Below are positions 55,142 through 64,000 of a stretch of DNA of 64,000 bases, in pieces; the stretch's first letter is position 1; every line of letters starts with the position of its first letter. The translations under genes were made by a program, and so were the position numbers. The DNA comes from Opitutales bacterium UBA5694 (GTDB lineage Bacteria > Verrucomicrobiota > Verrucomicrobiia > Opitutales > Opitutaceae). The stretch spans positions 211,139-275,138 of the forward strand of contig DIHO01000004.1 in NCBI GenBank assembly GCA_002420185.1, in the 5' to 3' direction. The notes below the pieces were generated by a model, which worked only from the letters and a program-made list of their open reading frames with translations, was not told the origin of the DNA and searched no databases.

Positions 55142-56035
55142 ATGCGTATTAACGAGATAATCACAATCGATGGACAAATTGCGGTTTCCGCCTTAATTGT
55201 CCTATCAATCGCTCTTAGCTATGCGAACAGCAGGACTAATTCTCTTGCGCTAAGTGTATTTAATCGTTGGATACGTTGGTTTTGTGTTTCGTTTGGTTTA
55301 GCTTTCTTGGTAGATAAGATGGAGTGGGCGGATCGGCCTTTCTGGGCATTAGCGGTCATATTTTTTCTTTTTTGGCTCCTAATAGAGACTCTCTATACTT
55401 GGGTAGCTATTAGTGCGGTGAGCCAAAGCGAAATGCCTTTGTTTCCCCGCTTCCGAAACAACACTACTGGTGAGGAATGGCCTGCACAAAAGAAGCTAAT
55501 CGAGCTTAGGAATTGGCTGAGAAGTAAAAAGTTCAATAAGGAACAAGCACTAATAGCCAATTTAGGTCACGAAGTGGATATACGTTCATCAGTGTATCAA
55601 GACGAAACAGCAACAATAAGGGCACAAATCTTATTCGTGCCTCTGGGAAATGGTTTAATAAGCCACTGTATTTCGTTCACGTCGGACTCGGTTGATGGAG
55701 AGCATTTCATCACGGATAATCTCAATACACCGTATGGGGGCTATTATCCTGAAAATTGGGATGTCTGTCGGAAACCATGGAGCCGAAACCTAAACAGGCT
55801 TTTAAAGTATCACAAAAAACGCATCGAAAGCTTCGAGCTAGAGCAGTACGAAATCGATCCGATAGACGACATTAACCAACAACAGGGAGTTTTAGAGCGT
55901 ATTAACATTGAGGCAGGTTTTCTGGTTCCTCACCATCTTCAAGAAGAAATGGGACGTATTACATGGGAGGGCCGGTACCGTGTGTGGAAAGAAATTTGGC
56001 TGTTGAGCTATTTCGGTTTTACGAGTAGCGGATAG
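55142..56035 (+). CDS. hypothetical membrane protein
   Basis: A 297-residue protein with two or three hydrophobic segments in the first 95 residues (IAVSALIVLSIALSYA; FWALAVIFFLFWLLIETLY) and a soluble C-terminal domain of about 200 residues. That domain contains NLGHEVDIRSSVYQDE, FVPLGNGLISHCISF and a final WEGRYRVWKEIWLLSYFGFTSSG. I recognise no family. The layout is like a small membrane-anchored sensor, though nothing proves it. It stands alone after dnaN, convergent with moaA. Confidence 0.72.
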   Translation: MRINEIITIDGQIAVSALIVLSIALSYANSRTNSLALSVFNRWIRWFCVSFGLAFLVDKMEWADRPFWALAVIFFLFWLLIETLYTWVAISAVSQSEMPLFPRFRNNTTGEEWPAQKKLIELRNWLRSKKFNKEQALIANLGHEVDIRSSVYQDETATIRAQILFVPLGNGLISHCISFTSDSVDGEHFITDNLNTPYGGYYPENWDVCRKPWSRNLNRLLKYHKKRIESFELEQYEIDPIDDINQQQGVLERINIEAGFLVPHHLQEEMGRITWEGRYRVWKEIWLLSYFGFTSSG

Positions 56036-56045
56036 CTTCCTCCGT

Positions 56046-57071
56046 TCAGCCTCCAATATAGGACATCTCAATCTTTTTCTGGCTGATGGTTTGAGATGAA
56101 CGATCTTTAGAATACTGATCTTTCCGGGATGTCCAAATTCCTGAAATGTGCTTAGTCAATTCTGACTGACTGACCCCAGACTTCACAATCGTTTTTAAAT
56201 CGTGTCCGGAAGTGGCGAAAAGGCAGGTGTATAGGTTTCCATTGGCTGACAGCCTCGCTCGGTTGCAATCTGAACAAAAAGGTTTCGTTATCGAATTGAT
56301 AAGCCCGAATTCAGCGGGTATATCGGAGTATCGATAGCGAGCGGCCACCTCGCCCTTGTAATTTGGGTCGATGGGATGGAATGGAAATTCTTTTGCGATT
56401 GTATCCAATATTTCCTTCGCGGGAAGGACTTCCTTTGATCTCCATTGGTTAGAGTTTCCAACATCCATATATTCGATGAATCTAAGGGTAATCCTTTTGT
56501 CTCGGAAAAAACGAACCATTGGAAGAACCTCCTCTTCGTTTACTCCCTTCTTGACAACCATATTCACCTTGACCTCTAGATCGGCCTGTTGAGCGGCTTC
56601 AATGCCTTCCAGAACTGCAGCGGGCTCGCCGCGACCTCCACTCATCGCTTTAAAGACGATTGGACTCAGCCCATCGAGACTGATGTTGATACGATTCAGT
56701 CCGGATTCCTTCAGCCCTTTAGCATAGCGGGGGAGAAGTGTTCCATTTGTGGTAAGTGATAGATCTTTTACTAGGTCAATCTGGGATAAGATTCTCACTA
56801 GAGGAACGAGATTTTTCCTAAGGAGAGGTTCTCCTCCGGTTAGTCTAATTTTCTCGATTCCCAACTCAGCGAAACTAAGGGCGAGTTTGTAGACCTCCTC
56901 GTTTGTAAGGATCTCGTTTTTAGGCAGAAATGGGTAATCGAGTCCAAATACCTCTTTTGGCATACAGTAGGCGCATCGGAAATTGCACTGGTCGGTAACG
57001 GAAATACGGAGATCTCTCAGGGGTCTACTGAGTTGGTCGGTTGGCGTTTTTCCATCATTTTTCAGGCTCAT
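56046..57071 (-). CDS. moaA: GTP 3',8-cyclase (MoaA)
   Basis: Radical-SAM enzyme that starts molybdenum cofactor synthesis from GTP. The 341 residues have the [4Fe-4S] motif CNFRCAYC near residue 33, then LTGGEPLLRKNL, and the C-terminal second cluster FCSDCNRARLSANGNLYTCLF. The chain ends in the functional Gly-Gly tail. Its start overlaps the cinA stop as ATGA, so the two are coupled. moaC, moaE and other mo genes are not in the window. Confidence 0.95.
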   Translation of the reverse strand: MSLKNDGKTPTDQLSRPLRDLRISVTDQCNFRCAYCMPKEVFGLDYPFLPKNEILTNEEVYKLALSFAELGIEKIRLTGGEPLLRKNLVPLVRILSQIDLVKDLSLTTNGTLLPRYAKGLKESGLNRINISLDGLSPIVFKAMSGGRGEPAAVLEGIEAAQQADLEVKVNMVVKKGVNEEEVLPMVRFFRDKRITLRFIEYMDVGNSNQWRSKEVLPAKEILDTIAKEFPFHPIDPNYKGEVAARYRYSDIPAEFGLINSITKPFCSDCNRARLSANGNLYTCLFATSGHDLKTIVKSGVSQSELTKHISGIWTSRKDQYSKDRSSQTISQKKIEMSYIGG

Positions 57072-58372
57072 CTGCTCGAACTCGCCCCCTCAATGCGATT
57101 TTCGAAAGTTTCAACCACATTCAGTTTTTCAGCGATAAGTTTTCTTCTTAGCAGGTCGAGGGCGGCATGAAGGACCCTCTTCTTTGTGACTAAGCGCCCG
57201 CTCTTCCAACTAAACCGTTTGGAAAGTGTACCACTAGGCGTGTGGATGCCTATATAGACAGTCCCTACAGGGTCTTTTTCGGTACCTCCATCTGGTCCAG
57301 CGTACCCTGTAACACTTAGACCATAGTCTGTATTCATTTTTTCTGTTACTCCTCGGGCCATCGCGATCGCAACGTTTGAACTTACGGCCGACTCTTCTTG
57401 TATGAGTTTTTCAGGAACACCTAAAACTCGAATCTTGGATCGATCGCTATAGCTAACAACACCTCCATAAAAGTATTCTGATGAGCCAGAAAGGTTTGTA
57501 AATGCATCGGCGATGAGGCCACCCGTACAGCTTTCGGCAGTCGCGATTGTCAGGCCATTCTTCCCCAAAATATTGGATACGACTTCAACAGTAGATCGGT
57601 GTCCGAAGCACAAGAAATCATCTCCAAGAAGACTTTTGCAACTTTCTGCGATTTCTAAGAGTTTAGACTTGTTCTTGTCAATATCGGGAAAGCTGATGCG
57701 GCAATCTACTTGACCTTGATGGGCGCAATAGGCGACTGACAAGTTTTCGTGTTGTTGAAAAATAGATTGGAACTGGTTTTCCAATGCGGATTCGCCTATT
57801 CCTATCGTTTTAATTTGGAGGTAATTTTCTTGTTCGTCTACGTAACCTAGTTTTTCCAGTCGTGGTATAATCTGATTTTCAAATATTGGCTGTAACTCGT
57901 TGGGTGGTCCTGGAAGCATGATAAGAATTTTTCTATCTTTACTCATCCAGAGACCGGGAGCCGTTCCCATCGCGTTTTCTATAACCTCAGCACTTTCAGG
58001 CCGGTACGCCTGCTTGCGGTTGTTCTCTGACATCGGTTTGCCAATACCTCTGAATCGGTTTTCAATATTAGCTAAGATGGATTGGTCGAAAACGAGTTTT
58101 TCACCGAGCACCCCAGCAATTTCCTCTTTAGTGCGATCATCGACGGTAGGACCGAGGCCCCCGGTGGTGATTAATACGTCAGCACGGTCCCAGCAATACC
58201 GAAACTGCTCCTCGATATCGGGGCCCTCATCTGAAATAGTGTAATTGCTGTGTAATGTAATGCCTCGTTGCCTCAGCTGATCGCCAATGTAGGTAAGGTG
58301 CCCGTTGGCGGTAAGCCCTAGAAGAAGTTCTTCTCCAAGGGTGATGAGCATGAATTTTTTGACCTCAGGCAT
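57068..58372 (-). CDS. cinA: CinA-like nicotinamide-nucleotide amidase
   Basis: A 434-residue protein with an N-terminal MoCF-like domain (ITLGEELLLGLTANGH, TTGGLGPTVDDRTKE) and a C-terminal CinA deamidase domain (IATAESCTGGLIADAF, YGGVVSYSD, VTGYAGPDGGTEKDPVG). It recycles nicotinamide mononucleotide and is linked to competence in some species. I chose ATG at 58372 (MPEVKKFML); the longer frame upstream overlaps uvrC on the other strand. It is coupled to moaA. Confidence 0.92.
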   Translation of the reverse strand: MPEVKKFMLITLGEELLLGLTANGHLTYIGDQLRQRGITLHSNYTISDEGPDIEEQFRYCWDRADVLITTGGLGPTVDDRTKEEIAGVLGEKLVFDQSILANIENRFRGIGKPMSENNRKQAYRPESAEVIENAMGTAPGLWMSKDRKILIMLPGPPNELQPIFENQIIPRLEKLGYVDEQENYLQIKTIGIGESALENQFQSIFQQHENLSVAYCAHQGQVDCRISFPDIDKNKSKLLEIAESCKSLLGDDFLCFGHRSTVEVVSNILGKNGLTIATAESCTGGLIADAFTNLSGSSEYFYGGVVSYSDRSKIRVLGVPEKLIQEESAVSSNVAIAMARGVTEKMNTDYGLSVTGYAGPDGGTEKDPVGTVYIGIHTPSGTLSKRFSWKSGRLVTKKRVLHAALDLLRRKLIAEKLNVVETFENRIEGASSSR

Positions 58373-58439
58373 CTGGTTTTTTGTTCCGGGAGACCAAGCT
58401 TCTCTTGGCTTAAAGGATTTATGAGTTAAGTTACCGAAA

Positions 58440-59915
58440 ATGCCAACAGCGGGATCAAGCAAATTGAAGGAAAAGGTGCGTCGATTGCCTTCTTCCCCGG
58501 GCGTATATCTGATGAAGGATCGTTTGGGATCCGTAATTTATGTCGGGAAAGCCAAGAGTTTGAAGAAACGTGTGTCGACCTATTTCCAACCGTCGCGATC
58601 CTTCATAAGCCAGCCGAAAATTAGGGCTCTGGTTGAGATGATTCGAGACTTCGAGATTATCGAAGTTAACTCCGAACCGGAAGCACTTTTGCTAGAAGGC
58701 CAGCTCATCAAGAAGTGGCGTCCAAAGTACAACACTGATTTTACAGACGACAAACGCTTTCTTCTGGTTCGCTTGGATCAAACCAGAAAACTGCCTCGAT
58801 TTACGCTCGCTCGATTTAAAAAGGAAGACGGAGCAAGGTACTTTGGACCCTTCGCCCAAGCCTATCACATCAGAAAAACTCTCGCGGAGATGCGCCGGCA
58901 ATTCGGGGTCCTCTTAAGCGATTCAAATCCGAAGGCATTGGGCGACGGACAATTTCAACTCTACGAAGACGTCCGTGCTGAGCTTTACGGGTTTTCCAAC
59001 ATCGTTACCAGAGATCAATATCTGGCTAGAGTTGAAAAGGCTTGTTCCTTTCTCGAGGGCAAGTCCAGGGAGTTTCTAGCTGATGTTAGGAAGAAGATGG
59101 TCTGTGAGGCAGAGAATAAGAATTTCGAAAAAGCAGCGGAATTTCGAGACATTGCCTTCGCCCTCGAGTCCTCGTTAAGGAAGACAAGAAAGTTTGAACG
59201 AGAACGTGGGGATTCAAGAGACCTGTCGAATGTACTCACTGAGCTCAAAGCTGCCTTAGCATTAAAGAGTCTGCCGGTTGTCATGGAGTGTTTCGACGTA
59301 TCCCACATCTCCGGAACCTTTGTGGTCGCATCAATGGTGCAGTTCAAAAAGGGCCATCCAAACAAGGCACGATACCGCCGTTACAAAATAAAGAGTTTTG
59401 AAGGCAATGACGACTTCCGCTCAATGGAGGAAGTGGTTGGGCGTCGATATCGTCGTTTGGCGAAGGAAGAAAAACCGTTTCCCGACCTTGTAGTGATTGA
59501 CGGCGGAAGGGGCCAGGTGAGCTCTGCTTTAAAGGCATTTCTTGTGCAGGACTTAGAGCCTCCACAGATAATCGGCTTAGCGAAAAAACACGAAACAATT
59601 ATCTTCGCTGACGAGCGGCCTCCGTTGCGATTGCCGCTGAGCCACGGAGGCTTACAGCTGCTGCAGAGGTTGAGAGATGAAGCCCACCGTTTTGCAAATA
59701 TGTACAATGCAGATCTCCGCAGTAAGAAAGTAAAGGAAAGTATCTTGGACGACTTTCCGGGTCTCGGGTTAAAAAAACGAGCCTTGTTAATGAAGCGGTT
59801 TGGAACGATTGAGAATCTTCGCAAAGCCCCCCTCTGTGACTTGACGACGGTGGATGGGATTGGACCGGTGATTGCAAAGCGGCTCGTGGCGTTTTTGCAG
59901 ACGAACCAAAGGTAA
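58440..59915 (+). CDS. uvrC: UvrABC system protein C, short form without Cys cluster
   Basis: Makes both incisions in nucleotide excision repair. The 491 residues hold a GIY-YIG domain (GVYLMKDRLGSVIYVGKAKS, 21-40), a UVR motif for UvrB binding at about 217-250, a RNase H-like 5' nuclease domain with VMECFDVSH, VVIDGGRGQ and RDEAHRFA, and a C-terminal helix-hairpin-helix (FPGLGLKKRALLMKRFG). E. coli UvrC is 610 residues. The Cys-rich link after the GIY-YIG domain (residues 140-200), reported to bind a [4Fe-4S] cluster in E. coli, has no Cys here. The gene is divergent from cinA. Confidence 0.94.
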   Translation: MPTAGSSKLKEKVRRLPSSPGVYLMKDRLGSVIYVGKAKSLKKRVSTYFQPSRSFISQPKIRALVEMIRDFEIIEVNSEPEALLLEGQLIKKWRPKYNTDFTDDKRFLLVRLDQTRKLPRFTLARFKKEDGARYFGPFAQAYHIRKTLAEMRRQFGVLLSDSNPKALGDGQFQLYEDVRAELYGFSNIVTRDQYLARVEKACSFLEGKSREFLADVRKKMVCEAENKNFEKAAEFRDIAFALESSLRKTRKFERERGDSRDLSNVLTELKAALALKSLPVVMECFDVSHISGTFVVASMVQFKKGHPNKARYRRYKIKSFEGNDDFRSMEEVVGRRYRRLAKEEKPFPDLVVIDGGRGQVSSALKAFLVQDLEPPQIIGLAKKHETIIFADERPPLRLPLSHGGLQLLQRLRDEAHRFANMYNADLRSKKVKESILDDFPGLGLKKRALLMKRFGTIENLRKAPLCDLTTVDGIGPVIAKRLVAFLQTNQR

Positions 59916-59991
59916 GTCTGGACTAGAATTTTAATACCAAAGAAATCCGAAAAAGAAAGAAGGGATTCTTATGCGATGATTGAGAACTTAG

Positions 59992-62900
59992 CTAAGTTAG
60001 CACCGTGATATCTAGCGCATCGAGTTTGAGTGTGTTTTTCGGAATGTCAGGAGATGAAGGATGTGGAACTGCCTTCCAGAATTTACTGACGGTTCTTCCC
60101 CAATTCTCCAGCAGAGACGCGGCATGCGGGCTGAAGGTTGCGGTCGCATGGGCTTCAACGATCTTTTTAAGTGCATCCACTTCGCCACTATCACTCAGTC
60201 GCTCAATCCCCACCATTTCGGGGTTGTAGTTGTCTTCGAAATGGTCGTCTACATCATATACGAAGGCCAGTCCACCACTCATGCCAGCCCCGAAGTTGGA
60301 ACCGGATCCTCCAAGTGAAACAATGATTCCGCCTGTCATGTATTCACAAGCATGATCTCCAAGGCCTTCGACTACAGCGATCGCTCCACTATTTCGAACT
60401 CCAAACCGTTCCCCCGCACAGCCTCCCACGAAGAGGTATCCGCCGGTTGCTCCATAGAGGCAAGTATTTCCTGCGATCGTGTTATCTTTCCAAACGTAGG
60501 TTTCCTTTTCACGAGGACGGATAATAATTTCGCCCCCACTCATACCCTTGCCAACATAGTCGTTTGCTTCTCCGAAAAGGTGCATTCGAATACCTGGGGC
60601 TAGGAAAGTGCCGAAACTCTGCCCTGCGGTTCCGATAAACGTAAGGTCGATAGATCCAGGGGGGAGGTGGTTGCTTCCGCGTATGTACGCAACTTCTCCT
60701 GACAAGTGAGTGCCCAAGCAGCGATCCGTATTTCCAACTTTGTATTTGCCGCGGAACGACGCCACCTTTCCTGAAATTACATCTTTGACCTCTTGAATGA
60801 TCGTCTGATCGATTCCTCCCTCGAAACCGAGACGCTCATTTCGAGAACGTGTATGAATTCGAGGAGACTCGCCTGTCGGGTCAGGATCATGAAGCAGCCC
60901 GCTAAGATTTACCAAACGTGTCTTGGGATTCTCTGGATCGTCGATCTGCTCGAGTAAATCGACTCTTCCTATGAGATCGTCCAATTTGCGAAAGCCCAAT
61001 TTTGCCAAGTATGACCGTACGTCTTCAGCAACTGCATTGAAATAGTTGATAATGTTCTCAGGTGTGCCTTTATACTTAGCCCTAAGATCTTCGCGTTGCG
61101 TTGCAACTCCAACAGGACATGTATTCAAATGACAAACACGAAACATTGCACAGCTGGCGGCAATCATCGCTGCGGTTCCAAAGTTGTATTCCTCCGCGCC
61201 GAGCATTGCAGCAATAATGATGTCTCTTCCAGTCTTCATACCGCCGTCCGTTCGTAGTGTAACACGATTACGGAGACCGTTCATCATTAGCACTTGATGT
61301 GTCTCTGCCAAACCAATCTCCCAGGAAGATCCGGCGTGCTTGACAGAAGATAGCGGAGAGGCTCCGGTACCCCCATCGTGTCCAGAAACGAGTATTACGT
61401 CAGCGTAAGCTTTTGCGACCCCTGCTGCCACGGTACCGACTCCCGAGCTGGATACGAGTTTAACGCAAACTTTAGCCCGGGGGTTTACTTCTTTCAGGTC
61501 AAAAATTAGCTGAGCCAAATCCTCGATTGAGTAGATGTCATGGTGTGGCGGTGGGGAGATTAAGGTGACACCTGGGACGCTAAAACGCAAGCGAGCGATC
61601 AACGGCGATACTTTGTGTCCAGGAAGCTGACCACCCTCCCCCGGCTTGGCACCTTGAGCCATTTTGATTTCGATCTCCTTGGCCGTCGAGAGATACTCGG
61701 CGGTAACGCCAAATCGTCCAGAAGCCACTTGTTTTATTGCCGAGGAAGCATTGTCACCACTCTCTAGAAGCGAGTAGCGCCGTGGGTCTTCCCCGCCTTC
61801 TCCGGAATTGGATTTGCCCCCAATGCGATTCATAGCAATTGCGAGGGTTTCATGGCATTCTGGGGAGAGTGCCCCCATTGACATGGCTGCGGTCGTGAAG
61901 CGACGTCGAATGTCCTCGATCGGTTCAACTTTCTCGAGATTGGTACTGGTAGATCCAGGAAACTTAATCTTCAATAAGTCTTTGATCGCATACGGCTGAT
62001 GGTTGTCTGATTGTTCCTTATATTTTTCGAAGTCTTCTGTCTGACCTTTTTTGAGGAAACGGTGCATTCCCCCGACGACTTTCGGATTCCAGGCGTGAAA
62101 CTCCCCCCCTTTGCGGACGACCTTGTAATAGCCGGCACTAGTTAATTTTGGATTTTCGTCACCGAATGCTTGTTGGTGACGAATGAATGCCTCCTCACCA
62201 ATTTCGCTGTATCCGATACCCCCGATTGGAGTGGGTGTACCGAGGAAGCAATCATCGACAAGGGTCTGCGAAAGGCCTATGGCTTCGAAAATCTGGGCAC
62301 GACAATAGCTGGAAAGCGTGCTGATACCCATTTTGGCCATTATTTTTAGAAGGCCCTTCTCGATCGCTCGTCTGTAATTAAACAAAGCTTGGTTGGGATC
62401 TAACTTTATGTCTCCCTCTTCGGGATCGTTTGCGAGGCGTTGTACCACCGAGAGGGCGATGTATGGGTTGACCGCGTTGGCACCAAATCCGAGCAGACAA
62501 GCTATTTGATGTACATCTCGAGCTTCCCCAGTTTCCGCAACGATATCACACTTCAAACGAAGCCCCGATCTGACCAACGCTTGATGGACCGCACCAGCTG
62601 CCAGAAGCATAGGAATCGAAACCCGTTTACTATTCACCCCTCGATCCGTTAGGATGAGGACCTTGGTCGACTTTTTTTCGACTGTGGCCTTGGCTCGTTC
62701 GGTTAGTTCCTTCACCGCGGTTTCAAGCCCTGCTGCACCATTGGAAATATCAAACGTTATGTCCAGTCGAGCCACTCGATCCCTTAGGCCATTTACGTTG
62801 AAGAGAGCGTTAACTTCGTTGTTGTATAGGATGGGAGAGTGGATCTTAGCGAAACCTGCACTCTGCGGCATGTCTTCAAAAAGACCGAGTCGCCCTCCAA

Positions 62901-64000
62901 GAAACATGTTGATCGACATGACCGAACGCTCTCGTATGGAGTCGATTGGCGGGTTGGTAACCTGAGCGAAGAGCTGCTTGAAGTAAGTATAGAGTAGTCT
63001 TGGTTGACGGCTGATAAAAGCTAGAGGAGTGTCATCTCCCATGGAGCCGGTTGCCTCCATCCCGGTCAGAGCCATTGGCTTTAGGACAACGTCGAACTCG
63101 TCTTTATCATAGCCAAAAGCAAGCTGCTTTTGTAAATTGTCGTCCTCAGAATTAGCGGCTTCGGAGGATGAATTCTTAGAAAACTCGTGGAGGTCGGTGA
63201 GGTGTTCCTGACACCATTCTTTGAACCTAGGATTGGCACTAATGGTTCGCTTGATCTCGTCGTTATCGAGAAAACGTTTTTCCTCTAGGTCGATGGCGAT
63301 CATTTTGCCAGGACCCAAGCGGCCTGAGTGGACGGTTTTCAGGTCTGTTTCATCAATGAGTCCAAGTTCTGATGCGAGAAGTATGGTCCCATCGTCATAA
63401 ATTTTGTAACGAGCGGGACGGAGCCCGTTTCGATCGAGTGATGCGGCGACATAGCGGCCGTCGGTGAAGGCGATTGCCGCAGGGCCATCCCAGGGTTCGA
63501 GCATGCAAGCGTAATATTCGTAGAATCCACGCAGCTCATCGCTGATCTGGTCGTTGTTCTCCCAAGCTGGAGGCATCATCATCATGGCGGACTCCAGAGC
63601 ACTCCTTCCTCCGAGTGTGATAAGTTCAAGGGCGTTGTCGAAACTGGCCGAGTCAGACAAGTCCGGTTGTATGATCGGACGCAGGTCGGAAAAGCGATCA
63701 CCCCAAACGCCATGAATGTTGGAACGTTCGCGTGCTCGCATCAGGTTGCGATTGCCTCGGATAGTGTTGATTTCACCGTTGTGGGCCATCATCCGGAACG
63801 GTTGAGCGAGGTGCCAGAACGGGAAAGTGTTGGTCGAGTATCTCTGGTGAAAGATAGCGAAAGCGGTTTGGTAAACCTTATTCTTGAGGTCCTTGAAATA
63901 AGGCCGCATCTGGGGCGAGTTGAGCATCCCTTTGTAAACAATCGTTCGATTCGAGAACGAACAGATGTAGAAGTCCTCGATATTCTCGTACTCCGCCTGA
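59992..64000 (-). CDS. gltB: glutamate synthase large subunit, N-terminus beyond window
   Basis: Alpha chain of GOGAT, making glutamate from glutamine and 2-oxoglutarate. The 1335 visible residues continue upstream of 64000, so about 180 residues, including the N-terminal nucleophile Cys of the glutaminase part, are missing. The central and FMN domains show GGRSALESAMMM, MAQGAKPGEGGQLPGHK, SGHDGGTGASPLSS and the 3Fe-4S site CAMFRVCHLNTCPVGVATQ. The C-terminal glutamate-synthase domain repeats GXXGXG-like blocks (GMSGGEIIIRP, GAGMSGGLAFVYD). gltD is not visible. The stop overlaps a 14-base palindrome (59985-59998) that may be a weak terminator. Confidence 0.96.
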   Translation of the reverse strand, partial: QAEYENIEDFYICSFSNRTIVYKGMLNSPQMRPYFKDLKNKVYQTAFAIFHQRYSTNTFPFWHLAQPFRMMAHNGEINTIRGNRNLMRARERSNIHGVWGDRFSDLRPIIQPDLSDSASFDNALELITLGGRSALESAMMMMPPAWENNDQISDELRGFYEYYACMLEPWDGPAAIAFTDGRYVAASLDRNGLRPARYKIYDDGTILLASELGLIDETDLKTVHSGRLGPGKMIAIDLEEKRFLDNDEIKRTISANPRFKEWCQEHLTDLHEFSKNSSSEAANSEDDNLQKQLAFGYDKDEFDVVLKPMALTGMEATGSMGDDTPLAFISRQPRLLYTYFKQLFAQVTNPPIDSIRERSVMSINMFLGGRLGLFEDMPQSAGFAKIHSPILYNNEVNALFNVNGLRDRVARLDITFDISNGAAGLETAVKELTERAKATVEKKSTKVLILTDRGVNSKRVSIPMLLAAGAVHQALVRSGLRLKCDIVAETGEARDVHQIACLLGFGANAVNPYIALSVVQRLANDPEEGDIKLDPNQALFNYRRAIEKGLLKIMAKMGISTLSSYCRAQIFEAIGLSQTLVDDCFLGTPTPIGGIGYSEIGEEAFIRHQQAFGDENPKLTSAGYYKVVRKGGEFHAWNPKVVGGMHRFLKKGQTEDFEKYKEQSDNHQPYAIKDLLKIKFPGSTSTNLEKVEPIEDIRRRFTTAAMSMGALSPECHETLAIAMNRIGGKSNSGEGGEDPRRYSLLESGDNASSAIKQVASGRFGVTAEYLSTAKEIEIKMAQGAKPGEGGQLPGHKVSPLIARLRFSVPGVTLISPPPHHDIYSIEDLAQLIFDLKEVNPRAKVCVKLVSSSGVGTVAAGVAKAYADVILVSGHDGGTGASPLSSVKHAGSSWEIGLAETHQVLMMNGLRNRVTLRTDGGMKTGRDIIIAAMLGAEEYNFGTAAMIAASCAMFRVCHLNTCPVGVATQREDLRAKYKGTPENIINYFNAVAEDVRSYLAKLGFRKLDDLIGRVDLLEQIDDPENPKTRLVNLSGLLHDPDPTGESPRIHTRSRNERLGFEGGIDQTIIQEVKDVISGKVASFRGKYKVGNTDRCLGTHLSGEVAYIRGSNHLPPGSIDLTFIGTAGQSFGTFLAPGIRMHLFGEANDYVGKGMSGGEIIIRPREKETYVWKDNTIAGNTCLYGATGGYLFVGGCAGERFGVRNSGAIAVVEGLGDHACEYMTGGIIVSLGGSGSNFGAGMSGGLAFVYDVDDHFEDNYNPEMVGIERLSDSGEVDALKKIVEAHATATFSPHAASLLENWGRTVSKFWKAVPHPSSPDIPKNTLKLDALDITVLT

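Noticed and set aside
59985..59998. The 14-base palindrome AACTTAGCTAAGTT at the gltB stop
   Set aside because: It is a self-complementary AT-rich run without a T tract, so it is not a convincing terminator or operator.
1..64000. tRNA genes, CRISPR arrays, insertion sequences and phage genes
   Set aside because: No cloverleaf arms, repeat-spacer pattern, transposase or integrase was seen when reading. A tRNA scan and repeat search would confirm.

Overview
The window looks like a chromosome segment of a Verrucomicrobiota bacterium, probably a marine Opitutae / Puniceicoccales-like lineage. This is inferred from family content: a PVC-type membrane-bound dehydrogenase fused to a DUF6807 domain, separate OleC and OleD olefin genes, a TorF-type putative porin, and a pyrophosphate-type phosphofructokinase. 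No rRNA gene is present to settle the taxonomy and base composition was not computed. I saw no tRNA, CRISPR array, phage or insertion sequence.

Layout. Bases 1-17.7 kb hold rmuC (cut by the window edge), a DtxR/MntR-type regulator, an Smr protein, oleC, RNase D, a histone-deacetylase-like hydrolase, a CysJ-like flavin reductase, a thioredoxin-like protein, an Na/Pi cotransporter and a four-gene plus-strand run (oleD, SixA-like phosphatase, RmlD-like reductase, lipoate ligase-like protein). Bases 17.9-28.2 kb carry minus-strand genes: a 1226-residue dehydrogenase / blue-copper fusion, an esterase, PPi-phosphofructokinase, a DUF4399 protein, a LolA-fold-like protein and an S41 peptidase. Bases 28.3-33.4 kb hold nucleotide-sugar genes (sugar epimerase, rmlA, rmlB and an unusual RmlD-like protein, with no rmlC). 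Bases 34.4-46.3 kb hold carB, purU, a TPR protein and the full arginine operon argCJBDFG. Bases 46.4-64 kb are housekeeping: rplM-rpsI, CCA-adding enzyme, pssA, dnaN, cinA-moaA, uvrC and the truncated gltB.

The most striking feature is gene decay. Six degraded genes can be rebuilt by reading across stop codons and frameshifts in the supposed intergenic gaps: a response regulator (1822-2419), a FIST-domain sensor (3011-3619), an outer-membrane beta-barrel (about 7850-8370), a secreted alpha/beta hydrolase (16850-17724), a lamin-tail-domain protein (29520-29965) and a whole transaldolase (50548-51454). The neighbouring biosynthetic genes are intact. This is the pattern of a genome in recent or ongoing reduction, as in many host-associated bacteria. 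Loss of transaldolase beside an intact PPi-phosphofructokinase suggests the pentose phosphate pathway may run through sedoheptulose bisphosphate.

How the genes work together: oleC and oleD encode two of the four steps of head-to-head long-chain olefin synthesis. carB supplies carbamoyl phosphate for argF in the convergent arginine operon. rmlA, rmlB and the RmlD-like protein probably make an activated deoxysugar for surface glycans. Domain and motif calls are from reading translations by eye; no database search was run.
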